Shown here one piece after another: positions 35,416-48,800 of a stretch of DNA of 64,000 nucleotides; the stretch's first letter is position 1, and each line of letters starts with the position of its first letter. Under the pieces are notes generated by a model, which made no database searches, had not been told where the DNA came from, and was given only the letters and a program-made list of their open reading frames with translations. The position numbers were made by a program, and so were the translations under genes. This stretch comes from Malurus cyaneus samueli (lineage: Eukaryota > Chordata > Aves > Passeriformes > Maluridae), in contig CM019216.1 of NCBI GenBank assembly GCA_009741485.1, forward strand, positions 49,664,425 to 49,728,424. Direction: 5' to 3'.

Positions 35416-38400
35416 TCATGACTCATTCAGTTCCATGAGAACGAGAAAATGTTTGAAATTAAAAGGGAAAAAGAGAAACAAAGAAGTTTTATGTTTCAAA
35501 GGCGTGCAGCATTTGCAATCAAATCTGTGACTTTTGACTAAAAATTGTTCCTCGGGCTAGAAGCAGCTACAAAAGTTCTGTTCTTATCAACATTTAAAAA
35601 ATGAATAAATACAAAAAATAGACACTTTGGAAGCGTTGGAATCTGTAGGTTTATCATAATAACACCAACATTCTGTGGATTTGTTTGTACTGATGCAGAG
35701 AAAATAGACCATGATGACATACCAGTTTCTGAATTTTTTCCCTTTTTTCTCATGTGATGGACCTTTAACTACAGACTTTAGGCATTCCAAAACCTGAGAC
35801 AGAAAAATTTCAGCCACTGAAATCTGCAATGCAAGCTTGTAGTGCCTGTACAAGAGAGCATTTATCTTGTGTTGTGCTCCTTTGAGCTGCCTCTCCCAAC
35901 AAAGCATTCAGAAAATGACATTTGATACGGTGCATCAGGCAAGCTCATGAAAGGACAGTGTCACTGAACAGTAAACTGCATTTCAGTAACCAAAAGGCAC
36001 ATGGAATAGTTTCACACTTATTTAGCGATTAAGCGAGGTACTCTATCATGAATTTTTAACATCAGCACCCATGAGTGGTCGGCTAAGACGAAAGTAACAG
36101 CTCTGAACTGTCTGAGTTTCTGCTGGAAACCCATAAATATCCCACAGATGGTGGCATAGTGACTGCAGGATGCTTCACCCAGGGGTTGATCTGGCTGCCC
36201 AAAGAACAGCATACCTGGGCCAGCTTTCTGTCTGGAAGAAAATGACTTTTCTAAGCAAAATTTCTAAGAAACTTCCCAGCTCTAGATTAACATCAACTTG
36301 GGACGAAGGTATCCACGTGGGATATCAAATAACTGGATAGCATTTGTGCCTGCACAGCCTAAAGCCAGCCAGATGTTTTAATCTGCAGCTGTTCCCAGAG
36401 CATCAGCTGAAGTTTCCAAACCCCAAGGCACTCCTGTACCTCCTGGGAAAATTTCAGTCCCATGAAGACACCGACACCTCCAAACACTTGCAACAACTTC
36501 ACTGTATGAAAAACAGGCACAGTTTAGATCCATTTTACCTCACCATTCCTGTAAACTGCTCTGATATTGCTTGATTGGAGCAGTGATGCACAGACAGACG
36601 TCTCCCTGTGCGTTAAGTTTGCTCCATGCATTTTTGTGACAGATCTTCCAGGATGAAAGACCAGTGCTGGCCATTCTGTATCCACCTCCAGGCCTCCAGC
36701 CTCCATATCACCACCACTATTCAACATTCAGCATTTAGATTTTTCAGATGCTGATAAAAGATACATATTTCACTGAGAATGCTACAGGAGATGGAGATCA
36801 AATTACCTGTTTCTGTGGGGCATTATTTATTTGGAAAGAAATTAATGTGAAATATGAAAATATTAGAAGTCTTACAGAAAATGTTAGCACTGAGCATTTG
36901 CTTAAGTCTTTGCTGTGTGTTTGCTGCAGCACACAAAAACAAGTTAACAGAGAATTCACAAATGTCAGCCAAGGTGACCTGAAAGCTCAGAGCCACTGAA
37001 ATTCACAGGACTGTTACTCCTTCCCCATGCCCTCCTCCTTCTATGCCCATCAGACCCTTACAAAGCAACACACAAATCCAGTAATAAACGACCTAGAACT
37101 CCTGTATCCTCTTGAGAGAGGCAAGGAGACAGAATAGTTTGATTTCTTCCTAGGTGAGGGAAGTGAATTGGCCCCTGAAAAAGCCCAACAAGAATTGGAG
37201 CCATGTCAAGATAAGAGAGGAAACTGAAGCCATAACACAGAGATAGACAAGTAGGATTTTCCCCATTAAAAAAATAGTTATAAGCAACTTTTTCCAGTTA
37301 ACTTGAAAGTATTTAGAGAAAGGCAGCTTTAAAAGTATCATTGGGACTATTTTTTTTTTCATTGCCAACTAAAAAAATACTCTGCAAACCCTCTAGGCTT
37401 TTTACCCCTCCTAAGTACTAAGTGGCATTTAGATTTTAACAGACTAGGAAAATATCATTTTCCAGTGTGCATTTATACTCAAGAATGTCTTTAACATACT
37501 AATCATTCTTCCAAAAGCAACAATATTAAAAGTTCATTGAGAACTTACTTACTCCACTCAGCCTAAAACATTGACACTGAAAACAAAAACAAAACTCATC
37601 ATTCCCTGGATAAGTATGTCACAGGAGAAAATAAGAATTAACAATCTGCTGAGAATACTACTCCTAAGCAAGAGTTAAATAAAGGCTCATTACCATATGT
37701 GACAGCGGATTACAACTGCTATTAAAGACCTTTCAGAAGAGGAAATTAAATTTCCTATATTTTTTATAGTAGTCTCAGAATTTATTTAAAGCATAGGAGG
37801 TTCATAAAACATTTTCACTGGGTGTTTTAGATTTTGGGTTTTTTTGTAACAGGAAGAATATTTATTCCTTTATTTCCAATCACTCTTTCAGAGTGCCAAA
37901 TAGTAATTTTTCCTGTTATGAAATCAATTTTTCTCAGAACATTGCTTTATGCAACAGCGACCTGAAGAATCTTTGTTACTTCCAGGTTTTGTTGCTTTTA
38001 CAAGTGTAGGACCCACATTTAAGGGGTTGTATAATCCATGATTAAATGCACAACATGGATTGACAACCAACTGCTGGGAAGGATTGCCACTGATAGGAAT
38101 TTTGAAAAACAATATAAAACAATACTTAAATACACCCTATGCCTTCAGAAGACAGATTTAACATCAACTTGTTTGCTCTTCTTCAAAACATCATCTGACC
38201 TCCTCTCGGAAGTACAAAACTCACTCTGTAGTGATTCACACTCCAGTTGAGAATAACCAGAAGTCAAGTCTTTGTCAATACTGCAGTACTCTCTACTGAA
38301 CTCAAGTACTCGCTCAAGGAAAAAAAACTGAAAACCTTGAAATTTATTAAGTTCCAAGGAAGTCTTCCATCTGTCTTCCAGACCATCAACACATGGTTAT

Positions 38401-39773
38401 GCATATTTGTAAAATAAAATCTTTAGCAATTTAACAAGCGTGGTACACTGACACTATGCCCCATAAAGAGCTGAATTTTACATAGGAAAGGAAGAGACAG
38501 GAAAAAGGATCAAATACAGCTACTCCTGGAACTTATTTTGATGGTAGTGCTGATCTCACAAGCACGAACACTCCTATAATGCATATCTCTATGATAATTA
38601 CAATAAATAATTTATTAACATCTAAAATGAACATTCAAAAGCCATGAATAATACACATGCAAAAAATGCACTGAGGAATGCTACCCAAGGGTATGGGGAT
38701 TCATACACCACCATATTAATTACCACAGAAACAAGGTCAACAACCCTAAATACATGTTGCGCACCAAAAAGAATTCATACAGACAATAAAAATAACAAAA
38801 ATGGACAAAAAAAAACCCCACCCAAAACACGGCTGAAACATTTTCCTTGACACCTAGGAAGGCTTACAGAATACATTAAAACCCTAAGTGCAGAGATTAG
38901 ACTCATAGGCGCTGGAGCTTGCAGTTAAGACAGAGACATGGGTTTTATGGTGTGTGACAACTCCCATCACGCTTCACCTCTTGCTAACAGCCCTGCTCTT
39001 CTCTCCCAAACATTTTACCTGATTAGCATTAAGATATCAGACCCAAGCAATGGCTACAACCTGTACCTAGCTGGGTGCCTGCTGCATCTCCATGAGCCAC
39101 GATGGAGGCTACAATGCCTCAGAGGTCACCGTATTTTCCATCCGAATTAGTTGTTCTAAAATAAATGGATAAATAAGCTCTCCTTACAGAACCCTTGCCT
39201 CTCAAATTATATTAGCAGCTCAACTGGTTTTACACTCTAGTACACACCATCCTTCTTCTACAGGGAAATACTTCTGAAATGGATGGAAACAGCCCTATCT
39301 ATTATAAAAACCACTCATGCTAGCATTTTTATAGTGTTTTGAAAGAAATAATTGGGCTCAGTGTCCAGCAATAGAAGAGCAAGGAGAAAGACTGCATATA
39401 AACTAGGACTGCTGCTTGAGAGAAAACTTGAAGCTCAACAGCTATTAATGGCATTTGGTCACTTTTCATGTTTGGGGAATTTTTGTTTTCATCTCAAAAA
39501 ACAGTTTGTGAAGATTCGCATCTTTCCTCCTGACACCACACTTTCCAATTAACCAAAGTTTGAAACAGCTTTTTGCTTCCAAATAGCTAGCTTATACATG
39601 TTAATGCTATTTATCCTTCTCTATTTTGAAGTCCACAAAATACTAAGCAAATTCATCCAAGCCCATAATACACAGCTGATAACCTCATGCAGGTGGAGTA
39701 ATTTCTTGGCATCAATTAATGTGATTAACCTAAACTTCTGAAAAATGATAAATCTACCAGAATATGTACCACA
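35416..39773. other. Intronic sequence with no recognised feature
   Basis: AT-rich DNA. A 106-codon minus-strand frame at 35587-35907 lacks any recognisable motif. No transposon was recognised. Confidence 0.5.
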
Positions 39774-39860
39774 TGAATTTCATTTCACGAATTTCCACAT
39801 AATTTTCATGAATTCATTTTAATGAATTTCATTTATTTCATGAATATTCACATAATTTGT
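39774..39860. repeat. Imperfect tandem duplication, 49-bp period
   Basis: TGAATTTCATTT followed by a C/A-variable stretch and CACATAATTT occurs at 39774-39806 and again at 39823-39859. The second copy has about four extra bases. Several ATGAATT units lie between them. Confidence 0.82.
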
Positions 39861-41689
39861 GAAAACTTTTAACACAACTATTCATTACTCAAACACTGTA
39901 CTTAATTATTAGGACTATTAGGACATTCAACCCATGTTCCAAAGGTAATTTGATGCAAATATCTTCTGTGATTTATTTCCCACTTTTGTTTTCTCCAGTG
40001 ACACAGTATAGATATCATAGTACCAAGTCATCCAAGAAGCTACTTTCCTTTCTTTTTTAAGGTGCAATTATGTTTTTAAATAAAGGTTTTGCACTTGTAC
40101 TTCCTAAGGAAATGCATAACTTATCCTGAACTAAGAGTATAATTTCAGTCTCTGAAACTTTTCTTTCAAAATTACAATTTTCTGAAACCATAGAGGAAAA
40201 CAGAAGTTGTTAACAGGTATGAATCATAATACTGCCTTAAAAGGTTTTGAATGTCCAAGTAAGATACTCAGGAGTAAAGCAACATCTCAGAAAACGAAGT
40301 ATAATCCTATAGTACTGCCTTCTAACACTTAATTTTTCTTTAAAAAAAAATCTCTGTGAAGGGAATATCAAACAATTTTAGAAAACAAGCGTAATTGTTT
40401 ATCTTGACCTAACACTCAGATAGTTGTTTTAAAAAGAAAAAATAAAATATTTACTTCCTCTTATGTTGTACCTATCAACCCTCCTGAAACAGACCAAGAA
40501 CTAACCAGAATCTTCCCCATACAGAATGGAAATGCACAACAGTTAGGGGGAAAAAATGGAATTTTGACTCTTTCCAACACAAATAGATAAAAAGAGGTGA
40601 GAGAGTCTGTTCTTTTTTCACAGACAGAAGACACAACTGTTGCTGGCATTTATGCACATAAGAGACATTTCAGGACAAAAGACTGACAGCAGATAGCAGA
40701 ACACTTATGACTCTGGTAAGAGACCGTTATTAAGCACTCAATCCCAGAATTAACGTTTTAACTGATCATCAACCTGAATCTCTCTTACTGCAATTTAAGA
40801 TTAGTACTGCTTAACCTATCACCAGCCAACACGAAGTTTACGTTCCCCTGTTCTTCGCACCAACTTTTAACTTTTGATAATTTCCATTTCCTTTTTCTTT
40901 CCTGTAGAAGAGACAATCCTAACTTTCTTCAGATTTTGCACAGAGGAAATGTGCTATTTAGCCCTCTCTCATCCCTGTTGCTTTCCTCTGAGATTTCCCT
41001 TCCATAATCCAAACTGAATAAAAGTACCTACTCTTCTAACTGCACTAAGAAAAAAAAATTCTGAAAAGACTATTATATATATATTTACACAGAACATCAT
41101 TTACAAACCAATTCTGTCTGTCTTTTTCACAACAGCATAATAAGCCTGCAGTTTCATCAAATCATTTCTTCTTCATTATTTTCCAATTTTTCTTGATGAG
41201 TACTACCCCAGTGCATCATAATCATCTTTGAACCTCAGATTACCCTCAAATTGCTTTGCAGATAGAGTAACCTGAATACCCTCAGCCAAAGAACATTTGT
41301 TTTTCCATCATCCATGGCACTAACAAGAACAGTAAGAAAGACTGGATCCTATCAGTGTTTTGTAAGCAGCTTCTCACCTACGACAAAGTCTTTTCAATTC
41401 CATCAAGATGTTTCTTCCCTAAGCTTAATGAAGTCAGTATCACAGGCTAAGACGTGTGGCATCTACTGCTTCACCCTCTTCTAACATATTTAGATAAATA
41501 AACTGCACTTCATTAAATGTTATGGAACTTCCTTCTTGGCACTCTCCAGTATCTGCACCTTTGCTCAGTACTACTTTAAATGTATGTCAAGACATGGTTA
41601 TGGAACTGAAGATCATCAGTTCTGGTGGACAGCAGATACTTCATTTCAATGCCTACTCCTAAACTGTCCAGGTCAGCAGCAAAAGCAGC
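39861..41689. other. Intronic sequence with no recognised feature
   Basis: AT-rich DNA with a short ATATATATAT stretch near 41073. No gene or repeat family was recognised. Confidence 0.5.
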
Positions 41690-42140
41690 TATTCCCTGGC
41701 CCTTCCACCGGGATCGATGTGGACACCTGTCCCCAGGGCACTTACAAGTAACTCCATCCAGACCATCCAGACTGGCCAAAGCAGCCTGCCTGCACCTTTG
41801 AATCCAGTGTGTCACCTACACGGCTCTGAAACATGGTCCCATCCCACGACCCTCCTGGTTCTTTCTTAGTTCCAAATGATGGAAGCAGGAAAGAAGGGAG
41901 AGGGAACACAGTCCAGCAGCAGTAGTACAATGCCAAGGCTGCTGATGGCTACCTCAGGCCAGGCTTTTGGAAGGAGAAGACATCCTGGAACACCAGTGGG
42001 CAACACAGGGGTGAACTGGAAGGCAGCACAGCACCCATGCTGGCAGCCAAGCTGTGCCCAGGACTGCACCCGAGGGCTTGGGCATCAGGTGACACTGGGC
42101 CAGGATGGAAGGGCTGCACGACCAGGAGATTGAAGGAATG
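41690..42140. other. GC-rich patch of unknown origin
   Basis: About 450 bases visibly richer in G and C than the neighbours, with blocks such as CCTTCCACCGGGATCGATGT and GGCAGCCAAGCTGTGCCCAG. Open frames of 64-85 codons appear on both strands, as expected when stop codons thin out. CpG is not dense enough to call a CpG island by eye. It may be an old transposon or LTR fragment, but I could not assign it. Confidence 0.45.
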
Positions 42141-43204
42141 ATGAGATCAGCCAGTAAACAGATCAGGCTTTGTTTTCTGCACCTTCATGAGCTACAATGG
42201 TGTGCTAGCAAAGAAATTCACAGCTCTAGGAAAATTTTTTTTTGCCTTACTAGAGTAAAGACAGCCATTCCATTTTGAGTGTTAATTCACGAAGCAAAAT
42301 TTAGAGACTAACAACAGAAATTACTTACACATGTTCACATAATTTCATAGGAATCAACAGTTTGGGTTGGGGTTTTTTTTGGTTTGTTAGTTTTGGGAAA
42401 ACTGCGAGTAACCAAGTGTATGATTGCAGGGAGAGGCAAGGTAGAAAAGAAATCCATCAGCTATCAATGCCAGAAGGCATTCTGGCTCTATACAATTGCT
42501 GTCTCTCCAGCATTCTCATTATTACATAAAAGAAACATAAACATGTAAATAAATGGATTCACAGACCCACAGGAACAAGTAGGCTGCTGATTCATCTGAA
42601 GAAAAAGCCAAAGAAACAAAAAACATAAATACCTTCAAAAACTGGAAAAAGCGGTAAAGCCCACACTTCTAATAAAACTCATTACTTTCCTTTAATGCCA
42701 TGTACAAATTATGCTACTATCTTTGTAAAATTACTGAGAAACTTATCAGAATAAAAATAATACCTTGAAAAATGTCAGGTATTTTGAAAGAAGCACTTTT
42801 TTCATTTAGTATTATCAAGCATTTTTGTAACATTCAACACAGCAAGGGCGAGGCAAGGCTTGAAGCAACCATATGGCTCAGTCATTTAGCAAAACAGGAA
42901 TTAAGGCAGTGCAGGTGGCTATGGAAGTATTCAGTGATGTTTAATTTTAATGAACTAATTTGAACAACGTGTGATAAAATCAGCATATAAAATGATGCAC
43001 ACTGCTAGAATTATCAAAAGAAATGTGTCTCTCCTGCAAGGCTCAATTGTTCTACACAAAAGGCACCTTCAGACAGTGTGGATGGGTGTACAGGGATATA
43101 GGAGGGTGAAGCCAAAAGAAGCAAATTAGAGCATATATTGAATACAGGTAATATTTACACCTATGTAATGCCAGACACCTGTAGCCTATCTAAAACAATT
43201 ACTC
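42141..43204. other. Intronic sequence with no recognised feature
   Basis: AT-rich DNA with short G/T-rich stretches near 42365-42390. Nothing recognised. Confidence 0.5.
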
Positions 43205-43425
43205 CAAACGCTGCCATCAATTTTGCGCTTCTCTTTTGCCAGAACTTCGTTCTGTATCATGGCAACCAATTGTCACAGTTTATTTTTGCAATTTATATTC
43301 AGAGTATATATTAATTTTTTTTGCAAATTAGCATTTGCTTGAGAATGCTAATGCTTTCATATTACATGATATCCAATGAATCAACAGTTTGCATGAAAAA
43401 AGGAATGATAATATTATGTAAACCG
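43205..43425. promoter_or_regulatory. Candidate conserved regulatory element (unverified)
   Basis: AT-rich, non-repetitive, with clustered homeodomain- and POU-like words: ATTAGCATT and its perfect inverse AATGCTAAT (43327-43335 and 43344-43352), then TTTGCATGAAAA near 43389. Upstream lies GTATCATGGCAACCAATTGT with an inverted CCAAT-like core. Such texture is typical of vertebrate developmental enhancers, but the call rests on appearance alone. Confidence 0.25.
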
Positions 43426-45627
43426 TGCTGCTGAAGTTCAAAGTCACAGACAGGTATAACTTTTGGGAAGAAAAACTACCAACAGGCCATAATTTTTAAT
43501 ATCTGCCACAATTTCTCCTTTAATTCAAAGGTCAGCAAGCACATTTGCCACTGTGAGTGATCAGTGCCTCACTGCCTTTAAAAGGCACAATTACTTGGAC
43601 AGCTATTTATCATTTCTAACAATTAGAAACTACTACTGACTTCAAAGAAGGGACGGTTATGAAGTTTCACCTCAATTCAAACCCTTAAAAATTGGATTAC
43701 TTACTCCAAACTGACAGGGGCAACACATTGGTATGAAAAGAGAATTCTATGCTGATAAATCATAACCCTATTGAAAGTGCTCTGCTGCCTGGGAGACTCA
43801 CTTCAAGTGACATACTGGAAAATTTCCATTTGATGCGAGTCATAACAAGGCTCTTACTCTTACCCTTTCATTTCAAACTGAACACACACGAACCTGTGGT
43901 ATCCAAACTAATAAAAAGCATTGGAATCCTACAGATATGTAATTGCTCCACTGGATTCAACAGAAACCATCTTCACTTTTCATGATTTATTTTAGAGGGT
44001 GTAAAATTAAGTTGAGGAAAGAACAGGACAATAACATACAAACCTAAACACAGTTACATTGTCAGATATCTCAATATTGCTCTGAATTATTTCTGAGAGT
44101 TAGCCAAAAAATACATACAACCATTTAAAAAAAAAAAGACCAAAGAGCAAATTCAGTAGACTATAACATGTAAATATGGATTTCAGCACCCTGAAAATCT
44201 ACACAAAAAAAAAAACCTCATCAAATATGCTGGTGAAAAAAGAAGTATCACAAAACCAGATGGAATAGCAGAGATGAAAAATAAAATAAGTAAAAGAAAA
44301 GCATTGCTAGACACACACAAAAAAAAAAAATGAGCACACACAAACACTTGTTAAAAGGCAACCACAGGGCTGCAGAGAGGTTACAGAGTTCCACAGGACC
44401 AGCTCTAGAATACACTGCAGTACAAAAAAAGCAGTAATATTCCTCAAGACAACTTGTGTTACAAGGCTGTGAGACATCTCAAATGGAGAACCAGAGCATC
44501 ACAGAGTATGGAAGGAAAGGAAATGGTCAAATACAATTGTAAAATATAAAATGTGAGAAACCTAAGACCTTAGATGCAAGATTCTGATAGCTGAGAAGAC
44601 AGAGAAGCAGTAGGAGATGGGTTCAAGAGAAAGACAGCAGTAGGCTAAAAAAAGATAAGCAGTGTGCAACTTGACCAAGTCCAGTAGCACAGTATGGGCA
44701 GTTAAAAAATGAAGTTCCATGATCCTAAAGTCCTCTTAAAATAAAGCTTTAATACAATTATTTTGTACATTAAACCTGGGGATGATATTTTGCCCAAAAC
44801 AATGCCCTCATCATACTATATTTCAAGAGTTCCAGGATAAGTCTTTCTTATATGCAGGTCTTGCCGATGTTTAAAAAGGAAAATCTTCCACTTTTAGGCT
44901 ATCAATTGAAAAACAAGATTGCTTTTAGTAAATATCTGGTAACATAATTCTTCAGCAAATAGCATCAATTTAGTGATTTCAATGCACTTAAGGCCAGTAT
45001 CTGCCTCACAAAACCCTCTCTATTACTTGAATTTCATACACAACATTATGTGAATAAGCAATAAAAACAAAGTACTTAAGGGTTTTGTTTCACCTAAGTA
45101 GGCACACAAGTAACAGAGAAGCCTAAACTGGGAACTCTTCCAATCCTTGTCTGTGGATAGCTGGATAATTAGGCCTCCAGACTACAAAAAACTTCAAATA
45201 TTTTGTAAGCAATAAAAATAGCCTTAAAAGACCCAAACAAAGCCTGCTGACGGTTCTCCTCAACCCTCCCCAAGGAAGGACTGAATGAAGCAGAAGTTAC
45301 ACACTGAGAGCAATGCAGGTTTTCTGAAGCTCTGTCCTTCTCTGAGTCTTTGCAGGAAGGCTGTGGAAGAAACTTCTAGAGGGCTGTTTTGATACATCTC
45401 ATTTGGCGATCCTTTTTTTAAAATTATTTTTTTCTGATGTGCTTGTTCAGGCACAGACAAGCAAAGTCTGTAACATCCATGTAGATTTATCTCAGAGGCA
45501 CAAGTGCAACCAAAAAATTTTATTACTGATTCCACTTCTAGCTCCATTTAAGGGAAAAAAAAAACAAAATAATTTTCTGTCTTTCATATTAATTGATGTT
45601 GTTATGTACATCTTAAAAGGTCTCAGC
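43426..45627. other. Intronic sequence with no recognised feature
   Basis: AT-rich DNA with several A runs of 10-13 bases (44128, 44208, 44320). No transposon was recognised. Confidence 0.5.
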
Positions 45628-45828
45628 TCTGATGAGACACTGGAACAGACCTCCCAGAGGAGCTGTTGGGAATGCCCCACTCCTGGAAGCGCTCAAGGCC
45701 AGGTTGGACAGGGCTTTGAACAGCCTGGTCTAGTGAAGGTGTCCCTGTCCATGGCAGGCCAGTTTGGAAACAGATGATCACTAAAGTCCTTTCCATATCA
45801 AACCATTCTATCATTCTATGATTCTATA
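45628..45828 (+). mobile_element. CR1 LINE fragment, 3' end including the end of ORF2
   Basis: Sense-strand CR1. Reading from AGACACTGGAACAG, the ORF2 C-terminal frame is still open and gives RHWNRPPRGAVGNAPLLEAL followed by KARLDRALNSLV and a TAG at 45731-45733. A 3' untranslated tail of about 95 bases follows. It includes AAGTCCTTTCCATATCAAAC and ends in the diagnostic octamer repeats ATTCTATCATTCTATG ATTCTAT. It is severely 5'-truncated and cannot move. It lies antisense to PTPRK. Confidence 0.95.
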
Positions 45829-48800
45829 GTGAATATCAAAATGAATGATGGTATGCTATTTTCTAAAGGACTAGGGTCCTATAAAGGACCTATAAAGGGC
45901 TTTAAAATTGTTGAAATCAATTCGCAAGGACACTTGTAAGTGTCTTATTTCTCTTACAAATATATGATAATCATACAAAATAAAACTAAGTCCAAAATGT
46001 AGAGGGATAGACAAGCGAAAATGATGTCTAGCAAGTAGAAAAAGCTAGAACAGAAGTTAGAGAGCAAGAGTTAACTGGGTGGTTGAAGATCAACTGTCAC
46101 TTCATTTAAAAATATTTCTGAGTAATAGGGGAATCAATAATAATTCTAAGGTTTCAGAAAGACTGTAAGTGCAATGGCAAATAACACCACAACACCATCC
46201 TCTTCTCACATATTTGATGCAGCAGTAATGTGTGATATTAAGTAAATGGTATAAAGAAAATTACATGCTTCCGTATGATGACTCTTTTCCTCAAAAACAT
46301 GCAACGTTAAATTCTTGATTTAAGACCCTATAATAAATTAGGTTTTGAGGAACTGCTTTCATTTACTGTCTTTGGGGGCAGGGATATTAGGGGAATGACA
46401 GGGGTTGTTTGTTTTAACTTCTTCAAATAAAATATGCCTTATACCTAATCCACATCCACAATAAATCCCCATATCAAGCTTTGGATGAGGGTGGGGATGA
46501 TGAAAACTCATTTTTCATTCCTCCAACATCAAGCAACCATACTGAAGCACTACCAGCCCTCTCAAATATGTTATTCACCTTCTAAAAAAAATAAAATTCT
46601 CAGCAACTATGAGACCAGCACTAACAGCACAATACCTGAGAACTGAGCTTGGAGAAAAGGACAGGACAGAAAACACAGCCCAGAACCCTTAACTCAGTTT
46701 GTCACCAGACCTTTGACTCTTCATCCAACCTCTACCACTTACTCCTAGATTAACTTTTTGAGACAAAGATGAAATCTCTTCCACCACGAACAAAGTGTTA
46801 GTTTTATCTCCTACCTTCTTGCCTCCAGCATGTGTGCTGTGGTATCTCTTCTGCCAAGCAAGGTTTTGCCTCACTGCTGAAATGATTCAGACTGCCACAG
46901 GCTCCTTTCCGGTGTTCGTATGAATTCTGGGTGTCGCCCAGAAACATTTTGTCCATGCACACTGCTTCCAAAATACAACCTGCTTAATACGTAGTGCTTC
47001 CCTTAGGCAGGCAAATGCAACACACAACTAAACTGGGCCCTGTGTATCAACCTCAAATAAATCAAGTTATTAAAATCTCTGGAAAAATGTGTTTCACAGA
47101 AAACTAAAAAAAGATCGTTGTCCATTCCAGCCATATGATGCATGAAAGACTACTTCCATTGAACAAAGCTGTTTTGCCAAACCTGGACTCCCCTCTAAAT
47201 TTCAAGTCCTTCTGAAAAATAGTTAAGCATTTACTAATCTCAAGAATATTTTAAAAATTTCACCTCCCTAGAAAGTGGGAGCAAAACGGCACCAACAGTG
47301 GCTGGCAACAATGCACCAAAAACGATTTCAGTGTGTATTTCATGACACTCACCATTGATCAAGTCTATAAAACCTTTGAATCTAATAGAAGAACAGATTA
47401 CCACTTAACTTTATTACTGGATAAAATCTTCTTGCAAAAACAGCAAAAGCTAAGAACCTGTGAAATGAACACTTGTAAAAAAACAATTCTTGTCTAGCAT
47501 GAACACCTTCCAGACTACAACAAAAGACATGGAATGGTAATGCTTAAGCTTTTTAAGTACTCACTAAATGCAAAATGCCTTTTTTTAAGTAAATTAAATT
47601 TACTTTTCCATACAATTTAATACTTCCCATTGGCCAATCAATGTGTATTAATAACTTAAAAAATGGGACAAATCCTTCAAACACATATGCACATATCTAA
47701 AAGCTGCTTGAACTTAGATGTTTCTGCAGAGAGCTATTGGAGAATCATCTCCAATGAGTTTCGTGCAGCTCGCTAGTTCTACGCTTTAGATGCTTACTAA
47801 TAGTTGTGCACATTTCAACCAGACATCCTCTCCACTGCATGCAACTCAATTTAAAAATATTTATTTACAAAAGTGAATTACATGAGACACTGAGCGGATA
47901 TGCTGTTTTGGTACAAATAAACTTGTTTCTTAACATAAAGAAAGTAGCCTAAACTTTGGGAGAAGCATAGTAATGGGAAAAAGCCACACAGAAACAGACA
48001 AGTGTTCTTTAGGGAGACACTACTTTTTTCTTCTTTATTTTCTCAGTGCAAAAGAATAAGTCGTATATATACAAAAGACTTCACTCTTTTTGGAAGCTCA
48101 TACCGGCAGATGCCTAGGATCCATAAAGAGCCAACTGACATGCACAGCTTCCTAGAAACTGGCTACCAGACTCCTCTCCCTTGCTACCACTCTGCTGCTA
48201 ACAATGGTGAGATGGAGGATGCATCCATCCCCCTCTGGCATTCCCAACTTCAGTAGCTGTCTGCTGCTGTCTAAATTTTCAACAAGAAGGAGTAGATATG
48301 GGAAGATGGGAAAAAAAAACAACATTCAGAGCTTTTCCCACATAAATTCTTTGTGAGACTATCAAATCAAATCTTTTATGTAGTAGAAAGGAATGCAAAA
48401 ACACAGTTGTCCGGTTGTCTGTTCACAGCTTGTCAACACTTCTGTTTGTGGTTTTTTTTTCTCTAGAATATTTTTATCTGAAACAAAATTCACACCTTAA
48501 ATGAATGAAAACCAAAGCTGAATGCTGCTTTCATGCTTTTCAGTGCAGAAAAAGGAAGGAAAGGCAAATAAAAAGCTTTTAAATAAACTTTTAAAATTAT
48601 TGTTTGTTTCAATTATACCCTGTTACCATAAAAGTATATTTTTATTCACTTCTAGACAGAAAACAGTACTCTTGACTATATAAATAAGCTAATCGGTGAT
48701 TCATACTTTTCCAATTACTCAACAATGTTTCTTCCAGCTTCAAGACACCACAGAACTACGGAACTTACCACTGAAAAAGAAAAAAAAAAAAAAAAACCCT

